A stretch of DNA of 64,000 nt from Bacteroidota bacterium (GCA_018266845.1 JAFDZO010000006.1:36203-100202); one strand, 5' to 3'; counted from the stretch's first letter, positions 18,216 through 27,350 are shown. Numbers and translations are program-made. Notes: generated by a model not told the origin, from the letters alone.

Positions 18216-19733
18216 TTAATCGTCAAAACCGTTTTTGGGAATCTCATCAATTCCCTCTATTTGTATTGGATAGTTTCCCGAAAAGCAGGCAGTGCAAAAG
18301 CCTGTTTCAGGTCTTGTATTTGTTGCGCTTTCAAGCAGTTTCTCTTCGCTTAGATAAGCTATCGAATCAACTCCCAGCCACTCTTTTATTTCTTCTAAAT
18401 TTTTATCTTTCCTCGCAGCAATCAGTTCCTGTTTTGAAGGGAAATCCATTCCGTAATAGCAAGGGGAAATTATCGGCGGCGATGTAATCTTTAAATGAAT
18501 TTCTTTCGGCGAAGCTTTTTTAAGTAAATCTACAAGCAGTTTTGAAGTGGTTCCACGCACAATAGAATCATCAATCATAACAACTTTTCTATCTGAAAGA
18601 ACTCCCTTAACAATATTAAATTTTGTTCTCACCTTCATTTCCCGTTTATCCTGCCCTGGCTGAATAAATGTTCTTCCTACGTAATGACTTCGGATTAACC
18701 CTATTTCATTTTTAATATCCGAATTGTGTTTCGCAGCTTCGCTGAAATATCCTAAGGTAGCCGTATTGGAAGAATCAGGCACGTTTATCACAACAACTCT
18801 TTTCCTGTCATCTTCCTTTTTGGGAGGCGGACTTTCAAGCGCAAGATTTTTTCCTATACGCCTTCTTACCTTATCTACTTTCTCCTCAAAAACAATGCTG
18901 TCAGGTCGTGAAAAATATATAAACTCAAAAATGCAATGCCTGTACCTCTCAACTTTTTCAAAATAGACAGATTTCGGCTCGCCGCTTTTAATTACATCTT
19001 TATCAATTGTAATCATTTCTCCCGGCATAACATCGCGGACATAATCTGCGTTAATAATATCAAGCGCGCAAGTTTCAGAAGCAAAAACAAAACTCTCTCC
19101 CAGCTTTCCCATACAAAATGGTCTTACTCCATAAGGGTCGCGAATTGCAAAGAGCTTATCATCGGTAAGTATGCAAATGGAATAAGCTCCTTTGATAAAT
19201 GAGACTGCCTCTAAGATTTTTTCTTCAATAGATTCCTTTTTGCTCCGCGCAATTAAGTGAAGCAAGAGTTCGCTGTCAGTCGAAGTCTGAAACAGAGTTC
19301 CCTCATCCTGCAAGTGATTACGAAGCTCCCGCGTATTTGTTAAGTTTCCGTTATGTGATAAAGCTAAATTTCCTCCCTTAAAAATTACTTTAAAAGGCTG
19401 AATGTTTGTGCGCTTATCGGATGCGCCGGTGGTTGAGTACCTCGTATGCCCTATTGCAGCAGTTCCTCTTAGCGCATCGGTCAATATCTTTTCATCCCTG
19501 AAAACATTGGAAACCAGTCCGTGGTCTTTGTGAATATTAAATCTGTGTCTGTTCTCTGATTCAAGAAACTCCGAAGTTACAATCCCTGCTGCTTCCTGTC
19601 CTCTATGCTGCAGCGAATGCAGACCGTAATAAGTGAGTATTGCCGCTTCGGGATTATTATAAATTCCAAAAACACCGCAGTTGGAATTTATGGAGCTTTC
19701 TTTTTTAAGATATTCGTTTAACTTTTTTTTCAT
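18216..19733 (-). CDS. purF: Amidophosphoribosyltransferase
   Basis: The 505-residue enzyme catalyses the first committed step of purine synthesis (PRPP plus glutamine to phosphoribosylamine). The glutaminase nucleophile is Cys19 in SNCGVFGI, so an 18-residue propeptide must be removed. The PRPP loop is VVMIDDSIVRGTTSK. Cysteines in RHCIFEF, SPCYYGMD and FCTACFSG match the four [4Fe-4S] ligands of the Bacillus-type enzyme. It follows the PHP gene by one base. No other pur genes are in the window. Confidence 0.95.
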   Translation of the reverse strand: MKKKLNEYLKKESSINSNCGVFGIYNNPEAAILTYYGLHSLQHRGQEAAGIVTSEFLESENRHRFNIHKDHGLVSNVFRDEKILTDALRGTAAIGHTRYSTTGASDKRTNIQPFKVIFKGGNLALSHNGNLTNTRELRNHLQDEGTLFQTSTDSELLLHLIARSKKESIEEKILEAVSFIKGAYSICILTDDKLFAIRDPYGVRPFCMGKLGESFVFASETCALDIINADYVRDVMPGEMITIDKDVIKSGEPKSVYFEKVERYRHCIFEFIYFSRPDSIVFEEKVDKVRRRIGKNLALESPPPKKEDDRKRVVVINVPDSSNTATLGYFSEAAKHNSDIKNEIGLIRSHYVGRTFIQPGQDKREMKVRTKFNIVKGVLSDRKVVMIDDSIVRGTTSKLLVDLLKKASPKEIHLKITSPPIISPCYYGMDFPSKQELIAARKDKNLEEIKEWLGVDSIAYLSEEKLLESATNTRPETGFCTACFSGNYPIQIEGIDEIPKNGFDD

Positions 19734-19734
19734 T

Positions 19735-20814
19735 CTATAATACTCTGATGTGATTGGAGAAAATCCACCCTTTGCCGTTCTTCCAGCATTCTATTCTATA
19801 GCAGCCTTTTTCATCGGAATCCCAAATGCACTCCATTGATTCAACTTCATCAATACAAACACCGTCTTTTATCAGCCTTACCAAAGATTTTTCGGGAACC
19901 AGAGTCCTCAAAATAATTTTTTTTCCGGGCTTATCATAGTTCACGTCATCTCCCATCATATAGGTTTTGCCGTCATAGTCTGCAAAAAATCTGAATCCCC
20001 TGCCGCTGCCGTGGTAATTATTTACTATAAAAGATTTTCCGTTTCGTAATGCCGTAAGAATTTTTTCTTTATCATGATGAAAAGTCTGCTGATTGTTTTT
20101 CTTAATTTCGGAATCAAGCAAAACATTCGTTCTGATTGACTTGAACAAAACTTTATACGGAAATATTTCTACTTCATATACTCCCATAATATTTTGTTTA
20201 TGGGCATGAGCATCTATGCCTCCGATTGCAACAACTTTTCTCTTAGAGTTCAGCTTGTCCCACTTTTCAAGCGTAACTTTTGGCGGCGCAACAATGGAAC
20301 GCAGCGGGTGAATAAATCTTTGCAGCTTATTTTTTTCATTCATGCCTTCAATCCATTCGCTCATGTGATTCCATATTTCAATTCCGGTAAACTCCGCATC
20401 CCACGCCAGCCACGGATATGGGGGGTGGTCAGGCATTAAGTCCCGCTTTTCATCGGGATGCGCGGTAAAGCCAAACCCGCCGGCTTGCGAAATTTTTGCT
20501 ACATATTCTTCCGCAGAAAGAACCGAGCCAAGCTCGCCGTCATCAAGGCGTTCATACGAACCTATTACTTTATCTAAACCAAATGTGAGATAATGATTTT
20601 TATTTTTTAAATCATTCATTTCATAGCCTACGATAAGCATAGAATTATTATGCCATCTTTCATATCCGTCATCTTTGGCTTTCATATTGTTGTGGTCGGT
20701 CAGAATTGCAAAATCGAGCTGAGTCTCATTTGCATAACGCATTATATCAGATACCGAACCTGTGCCGTCTGAATAAGTAGAGTGAATGTGAATTGCGCCG
20801 GAGTACTCAAACAT
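19735..20814 (-). CDS. PHP-domain metal-dependent phosphoesterase
   Basis: The 359-residue product begins with the PHP signature: HIHSTYSDG, then ILTDHNN, FTAHPDEKRD and GGIDAHAH supply the usual His/Asp metal ligands. The last 100 residues form a beta-rich tail (FRFFADYDGKTYMMGDD). PHP proteins hydrolyse phosphate esters or small nucleotides; the substrate here is unknown. It is embedded in the purF/pepP operon with gaps of 1 and 3 bp, so a housekeeping metabolic role is more likely than DNA repair. Confidence 0.85.
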   Translation of the reverse strand: MFEYSGAIHIHSTYSDGTGSVSDIMRYANETQLDFAILTDHNNMKAKDDGYERWHNNSMLIVGYEMNDLKNKNHYLTFGLDKVIGSYERLDDGELGSVLSAEEYVAKISQAGGFGFTAHPDEKRDLMPDHPPYPWLAWDAEFTGIEIWNHMSEWIEGMNEKNKLQRFIHPLRSIVAPPKVTLEKWDKLNSKRKVVAIGGIDAHAHKQNIMGVYEVEIFPYKVLFKSIRTNVLLDSEIKKNNQQTFHHDKEKILTALRNGKSFIVNNYHGSGRGFRFFADYDGKTYMMGDDVNYDKPGKKIILRTLVPEKSLVRLIKDGVCIDEVESMECIWDSDEKGCYRIECWKNGKGWIFSNHIRVL

Positions 20815-20817
20815 ATT

Positions 20818-21339
20818 TTATTGTTGTATCGGGGGCTGTTGAAAGTTTTTCTTTTTAAATATGTGAAACGCTATGTAGCTTCCGAGAATTCCGAACAAAG
20901 GAAACAGAACAAGATTCATTACAAGCGTTATAATAGTTAACGTAGGCGAATAACCGTATTTCGTAAATTCCTGAGAAAGCTTCTCCAATATTTCCATTGC
21001 TTCCGGCGGCATTTTGCTGCCTGAATTGCTGAACAGTTCCAGCATCTCTGCAATAGGATTTGTCTTTGAAAACAAACTTATTACGAGAGAGATTCCGGTA
21101 TTAACAATTCCTGCAATTATGCCGGAGAGCAAACCAATCATAACAGAATCTTTTGCCGTCAAAAGTCCGCTGCCCGGAGTAACCTGCCTTGAGTAATAGC
21201 TAACGCCGGCAAATCCGCCAAGGATAATTCCCATACAGCATAAAACATTAATAAGACTTATCACAGGCACTGTGGATAAAACTATCATCACAATTGCGCT
21301 GATTATAACAGCGGAGAGTTTATTGGGTGTATTATTCAT
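20818..21339 (-). CDS. Small integral membrane protein of unknown function
   Basis: The 173-residue product has about four transmembrane segments (AVIISAIVMIVLSTVPVI, LCCMGIILGGFAGVSYY, IGLLSGIIAGIVNTGI, LTLVMNLVLFPLFGILG is approximate for the last). A Met/Pro/Glu-rich soluble loop lies at residues about 95-120. The start abuts the stop of the DUF2085 gene with no spacer, which implies translational coupling. The layout resembles DUF4199-like or small scramblase-like membrane proteins, but no family is secure. Confidence 0.75.
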   Translation of the reverse strand: MNNTPNKLSAVIISAIVMIVLSTVPVISLINVLCCMGIILGGFAGVSYYSRQVTPGSGLLTAKDSVMIGLLSGIIAGIVNTGISLVISLFSKTNPIAEMLELFSNSGSKMPPEAMEILEKLSQEFTKYGYSPTLTIITLVMNLVLFPLFGILGSYIAFHIFKKKNFQQPPIQQ

Positions 21340-21828
21340 TTAATAATTTTTTTTAAAAAATAATGAACCTTCATTAAACATTTTTACAAATCCGGGAATT
21401 AAAAAAAAAGGAAGAACTGCTCCTATAACAAAGCCTGTAATACTCCTTGAAAAAAAGGAATTGGAAAAAAATCCGAACATATCCATAAAAACGTCAAGCC
21501 CCGTTAAAACTGCCGGAATAAGCAAGAGCCATATTGAAGGAAGCTCAATGTTATACAATTTATACTTTACAGGATACAAAATAACTGCGAATAAAAATCC
21601 CAAATAAATAAACATGCACCTTGAGCATACTGCAAATTTATATCCTAAAATGTGAAACGAACGCGCATCAGACTGGTGGCAGACGGGGGAAAAAAAATAA
21701 TATAAGAATACCGATATTTTTGAAAAGATTCCCCCCATACTCATAAAAACCGGGGTAAGTATTACTGCTGCATTCCACAAAAGCGTAACTGAAAGTATGG
21801 AAAAATATACACGCCTCGCAGTTTTAAT
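21340..21828 (-). CDS. DUF2085 membrane protein, start probably ATT
   Basis: The core SPVCHQSDARSFHILGYKFA followed by VCSRCMFIYLGF is the DUF2085 cysteine signature (CHQ-x-RS, CxRC), which suggests a metal-binding membrane protein. The only in-frame canonical start, TTG at 21780, would begin inside the first transmembrane helix. Reading further upstream gives a complete helix (RRVYFSILSVTLLWNAAVIL). The open frame (stop at 21855) contains no ATG, GTG or TTG, but ATT at 21828 has AGGAA nine bases upstream. I therefore extend the gene to 162 residues. It is the first gene of the purF/pepP operon. Confidence 0.78.
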   Translation of the reverse strand: MKTARRVYFSILSVTLLWNAAVILTPVFMSMGGIFSKISVFLYYFFSPVCHQSDARSFHILGYKFAVCSRCMFIYLGFLFAVILYPVKYKLYNIELPSIWLLLIPAVLTGLDVFMDMFGFFSNSFFSRSITGFVIGAVLPFFLIPGFVKMFNEGSLFFKKNY

Positions 21829-21837
21829 ATTGATGTG

Positions 21838-21842
21838 TTCCT
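21838..21842 (-). promoter_or_regulatory. Ribosome binding site supporting an ATT start
   Basis: AGGAA on the minus strand, nine bases before ATT at 21828. It is the only Shine-Dalgarno-like word in front of the DUF2085 frame and favours the extended start over TTG at 21780. Confidence 0.4.
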
Positions 21843-21939
21843 GTTCGATTAATTAAAATATGTATTCTGCAAATAAAGATTAATTAATAAATTTATTCTC
21901 AATATTTTATTGGGTAAATTATACGATAATCAAATTTTA

Positions 21940-22578
21940 ATGGACCAATTAATAGAGTTTTTCAAAACAATTATGACGCCCGAAAAGGTTATTAACTGGG
22001 GCGGTTTAACAGCGCTTATAGCTATAGTTTTTGCCGAGACGGGACTTTTAATCGGATTTTTTCTGCCGGGAGATTCACTGCTTCTGACCGCAGGGCTATT
22101 GGTATCGCAGGATATTTTTAAAGTTAACATTCTTACGCTTAACATCAGCTTAATACTGGCTGCAATCATCGGCGATACAGTCGGATACTGGTTCGGAAGA
22201 AAAACCGGACCTAAAATTTTTGCAAAGGAAGATTCAAGATTTTTTAAGAAAAAATATCTTCTTAAAGCACAGGAGTTTTACGAAAGGCACGGAGGCAAAG
22301 CAATTATATATGCGAGGTTTGTTCCTTTTGCCAGAACCTTTGCCCCGATTCTTGCAGGTGTCGGAAATATGAATTATACAAAATTCGTAACGTATAATAT
22401 TGTTGGCGGAATTGTATGGGTTGTTTCGATGACCTTGCTTGGATATTTTTTTGGAAAAATTCCTATTGTTAAAGATAATTTTGAAAAAGTTGTTATCTTG
22501 GTAATAATATTGTCGGTGATGCCAATCGTGATTGGTTATTTCAAGGAAAGAAAAAGAAACAAGCTGGAAGGGAAATAA
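21940..22578 (+). CDS. DedA family membrane protein
   Basis: The 212-residue product has the DedA/VTT hallmarks: ETGLLIGFFLPGDSLLLTAG, then GDTVGYWFGRKTGP, RHGGKAIIYARFVPFARTFAP and a C-terminal helix pair. DedA proteins recycle undecaprenyl phosphate or other lipids across the inner membrane. ATG at 21940 is preferred over the TTG ten codons upstream because it gives the usual short amphipathic N-terminus (MDQLIEFFKTIM). It is a single plus-strand gene that ends one base before the convergent flippase-like gene. Confidence 0.92.
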   Translation: MDQLIEFFKTIMTPEKVINWGGLTALIAIVFAETGLLIGFFLPGDSLLLTAGLLVSQDIFKVNILTLNISLILAAIIGDTVGYWFGRKTGPKIFAKEDSRFFKKKYLLKAQEFYERHGGKAIIYARFVPFARTFAPILAGVGNMNYTKFVTYNIVGGIVWVVSMTLLGYFFGKIPIVKDNFEKVVILVIILSVMPIVIGYFKERKRNKLEGK

Positions 22579-23592
22579 TTATTTTTTAAAGTCTTTTACT
22601 TTGTAATTTTCTTTAAAAAAGTAATAAGCGCCGATTAAAATCTGGAGAATAAATCCCGTTAAGTGATTTACAGTTGCATATCCAAATGCAACTTCCCTGT
22701 CTATACCGAATATATTTACCAGCGTTCCTGAACAAATATAGTGGAATGCCCCTGCGGAATTTCCCGGAAGGGGCAAAAACATTGCAAAAGTTATCATAGT
22801 AAGGACTAAATTTGCATCTACCAAATTCAGGTTATTAATACCGCACGCAAAAAAAGTAATATAAGCTGAAAGCAGATACATAATCCAGATTAGAACCGTG
22901 TAAATAAAAATCGGAAGATATTGTTTGGGGTACTTGATAAATAAAAACCCGCTCATTGTAGAAGAGAAAAACTTCTTTATCTTTGCCTGAATTTTTTCAG
23001 GGAAAAATTTTCCCGTTATTTTTTCGATTACCAGCTCCGACTTTTCAATATTAAAAATTACGATTATTAAAAGTATAATAATCGCAAGAGTTATCAATGA
23101 AGCCACTACTGCAATTTTCTCTATATTGTATTCCGGGAATGCAGCTCCAAGTTTATCTTTAAAAGCGAAAAGCGAAATTCCAAACGCTGCAAGCACACTT
23201 AGCACATCAAAAATTCTTTCAACAAGTATAGTTCCGAACGATGCAGCCTTTGATATATCTTCATTACGGGCAAGAATGATTGGGCGCGTAAACTCGCCTC
23301 CCCTTGGAATAACTGAATTCAGCATATAGCCAATCATTATAGGCGGAAAAAGATTTTTCATAGAGATATTTTCCTTGATAGGATTTAGAAAATATCTCCA
23401 GCGCAATGCCCTGAAGTAGCTTCCGATGAAAACTCCGACCAAACCCCCGGCAATAGCAAGCAAATAGTTTGTTTTCTTCAGTTCCGTAACTAAATCATCA
23501 AAGTTGACTGAGCGCAATGCAAGATACAGGAACAGCGCAAGCAGCCCCGTTATCAAAAGAAACTTTAATATTTTTTTCAGAGTAGGATTCAA
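22579..23592 (-). CDS. Flippase-like integral membrane protein (UPF0104/AglD-MprF type)
   Basis: The 337-residue product has about eight transmembrane segments. Family landmarks are SYFRALRWRYFLNPIK, GYMLNSVIPRGGEFTRP (RxGE), and LPLPGNSAGAFHYICSG. Members of this family move lipids or lipid-linked sugars in the membrane; the substrate is unknown. The start is TTG at 23592, since no upstream ATG keeps the frame. The stop touches the end of DedA, so the two genes converge with no room for a terminator. Confidence 0.87.
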   Translation of the reverse strand: MNPTLKKILKFLLITGLLALFLYLALRSVNFDDLVTELKKTNYLLAIAGGLVGVFIGSYFRALRWRYFLNPIKENISMKNLFPPIMIGYMLNSVIPRGGEFTRPIILARNEDISKAASFGTILVERIFDVLSVLAAFGISLFAFKDKLGAAFPEYNIEKIAVVASLITLAIIILLIIVIFNIEKSELVIEKITGKFFPEKIQAKIKKFFSSTMSGFLFIKYPKQYLPIFIYTVLIWIMYLLSAYITFFACGINNLNLVDANLVLTMITFAMFLPLPGNSAGAFHYICSGTLVNIFGIDREVAFGYATVNHLTGFILQILIGAYYFFKENYKVKDFKK

Positions 23593-23605
23593 TCGCAGCA
23601 GCTAA

Positions 23606-23646
23606 AACAAAAAAAGTTAAGCGCCGAATAAACACTTAACTTTTTT
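23606..23646 (-). terminator. Strong terminator after lolA, possibly bidirectional
   Basis: A 12-bp perfect stem, AAAAAAGTTAAG (23610-23621) with CTTAACTTTTTT (23635-23646), loop of 13. T runs are present on both strands. It stops lolA transcripts before the flippase-like gene. Confidence 0.85.
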
Positions 23647-23676
23647 AAAACAAAATTCTTTATAAATAATTTCAAA

Positions 23677-24315
23677 TTACCTCATATCAATTACTTCAAC
23701 ATCGGCAGGCGGAGAAAACGTAAACTTCGAGGATGAAACTCCGGCATCAAGACTTACATCTTTCAGAGTATAAGTGCTTGAACCTTCTTTTGTATTTACG
23801 TTTACTTTTTTGATTATATAATCGTTTTTATCAATCCAGATTTTCGCTGATTTGATGTTTCCTTTACTGCGCGGGGAAAGCTTCAGCACGTAGCAGTCAG
23901 CCGAACCGACCTTTTCCTCACCGTCTAAATCAGAATAAAAATTTTCCGGGTAAGTGAACAAAAACTTATTCGGAGAAAAAGAGCTTCCGTCATCCTTATA
24001 ATTATCAATTACAACCTGCTTTTTCTTCGGCGAGTAAGTCCATGAAGTAGTTCCGTCAGTAATAATTATCTGCCCGCTTGTTTCTATTCTGTATTTATTG
24101 GTTTTCTTAATATAGATAGTTCCTGAAGCGGACTGGGATTTTCCCGAAGAGCCTTTTACGCTTTGTGAAAATGTTGCTTTAGCATCGGAAATACTTTCGT
24201 ATTTATCCTGTGTTTTTTTTATAATTTCCTGAGCCGTCTGGGAATAAGTTTTGTCTATTCCGACAATTAAGGTCAGAGCTATTACAACGTACTTTAGTAT
24301 GCTTATTTTTTTCAT
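23677..24315 (-). CDS. LolA-like outer-membrane lipoprotein carrier
   Basis: The 212-residue product has a signal peptide ending near DKTYSQ and the LolA fold pattern: IIKKTQDKYESISDAKATF, SGTIYIKKTNKYRIE, WTYSPKKKQVVID, KLSPRSKGNIKSAKIWID, and a closing KFTFSPPADVEVI. It should shuttle lipoproteins through the periplasm. No LolB is visible, as is common outside gammaproteobacteria. Start ATG at 24315 with a Bacteroidota-style promoter element immediately upstream (24321-24352). Confidence 0.88.
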   Translation of the reverse strand: MKKISILKYVVIALTLIVGIDKTYSQTAQEIIKKTQDKYESISDAKATFSQSVKGSSGKSQSASGTIYIKKTNKYRIETSGQIIITDGTTSWTYSPKKKQVVIDNYKDDGSSFSPNKFLFTYPENFYSDLDGEEKVGSADCYVLKLSPRSKGNIKSAKIWIDKNDYIIKKVNVNTKEGSSTYTLKDVSLDAGVSSSKFTFSPPADVEVIDMR

Positions 24316-24320
24316 ATTTA

Positions 24321-24352
24321 CAAAAATAACTATATTTTAGTTTGTTTTCAAT
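24321..24352 (-). promoter_or_regulatory. Possible Bacteroidota-type promoter of the lolA gene
   Basis: On the minus strand TATTTTTG (24328-24321) fits the TAnnTTTG -7 element and TTG near 24351 lies about 20 bases upstream. The -7 box ends only five bases before the ATG, so the transcript would be nearly leaderless. This is a motif match only. Confidence 0.3.
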
Positions 24353-24380
24353 TTAGACTGTTTTCGCTACAACAGAGCAA

Positions 24381-24551
24381 AAAGTAACGCAAAGAATGCT
24401 AAGAGTTTCGCAAAGGTTGCGAAGATTTTTAAAACTAATTTTAACTGTTAAAATGAATACATAACAAATTGGGTTCTCATATTAACATATTTTCTTAAGT
24501 TATATTTCCAGCTTTGCGTTCTTTGAGTCAAACTTTGTGTTTTTACCGTTT
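24381..24551. repeat. Large inverted-repeat element, copy 2 (degenerate)
   Basis: Left words AACGCAAAGAA and TTTCGCAAAGG (24386-24415) face right words GCTTTGCGTTCTTTGAGTC and ACTTTGTG (24513-24543) in inverse orientation. It is the most decayed of the three copies and fills the spacer between lolA and the DUF3108 gene. Confidence 0.6.
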
Positions 24552-24577
24552 AGGAATTACTTTTGAATAAAGATGAA

Positions 24578-25366
24578 TTAATTCTTGAATTTCGGGGGCT
24601 TCCAATTCGTTTTTTTGTAGGTAGATAATTCTAATGTAATACTTCCAATTAAAACATTCAGCTGCGCTTTTATCGGCACTCTGTATTCATCATCGGAAAA
24701 CCAGCCGATAAACTCCCCCGTCAGCCCAAACACACCTGTAAAATCAGCCACGCCTGCAATCTTTATAACCGAAACATCATAATCCACACTTGAAATAGAA
24801 ACAACATCCTTGTTAATGTTGAAAGAGTACTTTACGGAGCTTTGAGACTCATTTATATACACCGGAACGATGTAATTTTTATTAGCAAAAGAATTCAGCC
24901 TTGCCAGATAAAAAATTGATAATCCGTCCTGATACTTTACGCCTTTATTAAATGCAACTGATTCATTTCTTTCAATCTTATAATTTGTTTCTTTTATTAT
25001 TTTTACTTTGTTGGAATCGTAGTTAAACCTGTAATCCGTCTTTGCAATATCTTTTCCCTTAAACTCAGTAGCGTAGAATTTTTTTGAATAAAGCTGCTCT
25101 TTCACTACTTCCATCTCGGATTCAAAAATATTATTCAATGAAACAAACGGCACTCCGTCATAGCTTTTTAAAGTCGCGCTTGCATTGCAGATTTTTTTTC
25201 CTTCGGAAGATTCCACATTCGACATCTTAATTTTTACTTCGCCCAGCTTAATAAAACCGAAATAAACGATATACTTCAAATCCTCTCCCTGGTCTAATAC
25301 TTTCGACTGCGGAAAGGTATTTGCGCTTAAACCAAAAAAAATAAATATGCAAAGTATATGTTTCAA
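24578..25366 (-). CDS. DUF3108 domain secreted/periplasmic protein
   Basis: The 262-residue product has a signal peptide (CIFIFFGLSANTFPQS). The DUF3108 pattern is present: LKYIVYFGFIKLGEVKI near the start and GEFIGWFSDDEYRVPIKAQ near the end. The predicted structure is a beta-barrel-like fold related to lipoprotein-handling proteins. The function is unknown. The start is TTG at 25366. It follows ctpA on the same strand but the hairpin at 25372-25422 lies between them. Confidence 0.82.
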   Translation of the reverse strand: MKHILCIFIFFGLSANTFPQSKVLDQGEDLKYIVYFGFIKLGEVKIKMSNVESSEGKKICNASATLKSYDGVPFVSLNNIFESEMEVVKEQLYSKKFYATEFKGKDIAKTDYRFNYDSNKVKIIKETNYKIERNESVAFNKGVKYQDGLSIFYLARLNSFANKNYIVPVYINESQSSVKYSFNINKDVVSISSVDYDVSVIKIAGVADFTGVFGLTGEFIGWFSDDEYRVPIKAQLNVLIGSITLELSTYKKTNWKPPKFKN

Positions 25367-25371
25367 ACAGG

Positions 25372-25422
25372 TGCAATAAAAAATGGTTTACCTGCGCGCA
25401 AAAAATGGGAGGCAAACCATTT
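25372..25422 (-). terminator. Terminator after ctpA
   Basis: AAATGGTTT (25381-25389) pairs with AAACCATTT (25414-25422), extended by CCT/AGG beyond one mismatch. A T-rich run follows on the minus strand. Confidence 0.75.
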
Positions 25423-25432
25423 CAAAATAAAA

Positions 25433-27028
25433 TTATTTTTTTAAATTACTTAATTCTTTAGCTTCATTAAAAAGTGTTATAGCTTTGAGAAACTGCTCAT
25501 CCGATGTTACAAATATTGCATAGCTTCCCTCGTTGCCCCAAATATCCCTTGCTATCTGAGATTTTATGGAAATCTCTATAAAGCTTTTATCCTTATCATA
25601 TTCCGGTTGGTTCAGCTTTACACCCTTGCTCTCTGCGAACTTCTTAAAATCATCCATCATAGAAGAAGAAAGATTAAAATCATCTCTGAAAGCATTATAT
25701 GATTTATATTTCGATTCAATATTCTTTCTGTTCGACTGCATGTAATTCTCGGTGAACAGATACATTATATTATTTCTTCTCAAAGCAACAGTGTAAGGAG
25801 TGAGTGTATCAAGCTTTACAATATAGTCCGGTGTAATTCCGCCTCCGCCGTAAACGATTCTTCCGCCCATTGTCTTAAACTCAGGGTGTGTGGAATCTGA
25901 CTTATCTTTATTGTGATTAATATTATCTCCTTCGCTTTCATCTCTGGATAAATCGGATTTATATTTTCCGCCTTCATACGGTTTTTGGATAAGCCTTCCG
26001 ACAGGAGTATAATATCTTGCCGTAGTAACTCTGAAAGCAGATCCGTCCGGCAAATCAAACTGCCTCTGAACAAGTCCTTTGCCGAATGTAGTTTCGCCGA
26101 CAACCAATCCCCTGTCCCAATCCTGAATAGCGCCTGAGACAATTTCACTTGCAGAAGCCGAGCCGCTGTTTACAAGAACAACTAACGGAACATCTGTCAG
26201 CTTTCCGCCTTCGGAATTATATACTTCGTTGAAATCTGTAATTCTGCTTTTCGTATAAACAATCTTTCCGCCTTTGGGAATAAACTCGCTTCCCATCTTG
26301 AATGCCTGGTCTAAATATCCGCCCGGATTTCCCCGCAAGTCAAGAACCAATTTTTTCATGCCTTCGCCTTGAAGTCTCTGGTATGCCTTTGCAAATTCAT
26401 CGTAAGTAGTTGCTGCAAAACGCGAAACCTTAATATAGCCGATGTCATTATTATACATAAAGGAAGCATCAACGCTGTAAAGCGGAATTTTATCACGGAT
26501 GATTTCAAAATCCATCGGATTCTTGTTTCCTGCTCTTACAATCGTAACTGTAACTTTTGTGCCTTTTTGACCACGAAGTTTTTTCGGAACATCTTCGCGC
26601 GTCATTTTTATTGCGGACTGACCGTCAATTTTTACAATTTTATCTCCTGCTAAAATGCCGAGCTTTTCTGAAGGACCGCCTGATATGGGCGAAACAATTG
26701 TAATCGTATCTGAAATTATATCAAACTCAACTCCGATGCCTTCAAAGCTGCCCTGAAAATCTTCGTTTACTCTCTTCAATTGCTCTGCCGCAATATAAAC
26801 AGAGTGAGGGTCAAGCTCTTCAAGCATGCCTTTAATAGCTGCTTCTGTCAGCTTTTGGGAATCAACATCATCAACATAATATCTTGTAGTAATGTTAAGA
26901 GCATCGCTGAATTTTCTTACCTGCGCAGATGTCTTATCGTCCGATACTGCATTCTGAATTCTGGTACCGACAAAAAACGCAGCGCCTACTATTAAAACAT
27001 ATACAAGAACTAAAAGTTTTTTATTCAT
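25433..27028 (-). CDS. ctpA: C-terminal processing protease (S41A)
   Basis: The 531-residue product has an N-terminal signal anchor (LVLVYVLIVGAAFFVGT), a PDZ domain at about residues 90-175 (GIGVEFDIISDTITIVSPI, DKIVKIDGQSA) and the S41 core. The catalytic Ser is in NSGSASASEIVSGA and the general-base Lys in TFGKGLVQRQF. It should cut C-terminal tails of periplasmic or outer-membrane proteins. The C-terminal 150 residues form the helical extension common in this phylum. It is transcribed alone, with its terminator just downstream. Confidence 0.93.
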   Translation of the reverse strand: MNKKLLVLVYVLIVGAAFFVGTRIQNAVSDDKTSAQVRKFSDALNITTRYYVDDVDSQKLTEAAIKGMLEELDPHSVYIAAEQLKRVNEDFQGSFEGIGVEFDIISDTITIVSPISGGPSEKLGILAGDKIVKIDGQSAIKMTREDVPKKLRGQKGTKVTVTIVRAGNKNPMDFEIIRDKIPLYSVDASFMYNNDIGYIKVSRFAATTYDEFAKAYQRLQGEGMKKLVLDLRGNPGGYLDQAFKMGSEFIPKGGKIVYTKSRITDFNEVYNSEGGKLTDVPLVVLVNSGSASASEIVSGAIQDWDRGLVVGETTFGKGLVQRQFDLPDGSAFRVTTARYYTPVGRLIQKPYEGGKYKSDLSRDESEGDNINHNKDKSDSTHPEFKTMGGRIVYGGGGITPDYIVKLDTLTPYTVALRRNNIMYLFTENYMQSNRKNIESKYKSYNAFRDDFNLSSSMMDDFKKFAESKGVKLNQPEYDKDKSFIEISIKSQIARDIWGNEGSYAIFVTSDEQFLKAITLFNEAKELSNLKK

Positions 27029-27127
27029 TTTTTAAAAAATTTTAATAAAAATAACACATAACCTGCTTATAAGAAATACTATTAATATCAGAATAAAGTT
27101 TCACTCACAATTCGAAAGAACTTTTTA

Positions 27128-27300
27128 ATTAACCGCTAAGAGCGCAAAGATTTTTGCAAAAACCGCTAAGATTAAAACGAAGATTTTTTTAATTCCCTTG
27201 AGAAATTTCAAATTCATAAAATTTTTTAAAAAAATTTATAAGATTTTTTGATTACCTTTGCGAACTTTGCATCAAGTTTTGCGTTCTTTGCGGTTAAATA
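27128..27300. repeat. Large inverted-repeat element, copy 3
   Basis: The left end TTAACCGCTAAGAGCGCAAAG (shown from 27129, 20 core bases) faces the right end GTTCTTTGCGGTTAA (27283-27297). Interior GCTAAG and CTTTGCGAACTTTGC words keep the inverted symmetry seen in copy 1. Confidence 0.78.
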
Positions 27301-27327
27301 TAAATTCTAAGCTTAATTTTTGAACTA

Positions 27328-27350
27328 TTTCCAAGCTCCGGCTTGGGAAA
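27328..27350. repeat. Palindrome with TCCG loop, family copy
   Basis: TTTCCAAGC, loop TCCG, GCTTGGGAAA, with one bulged G. The same arm-loop plan occurs at 32046-32069, 33675-33702 and 55857-55880. Confidence 0.6.
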
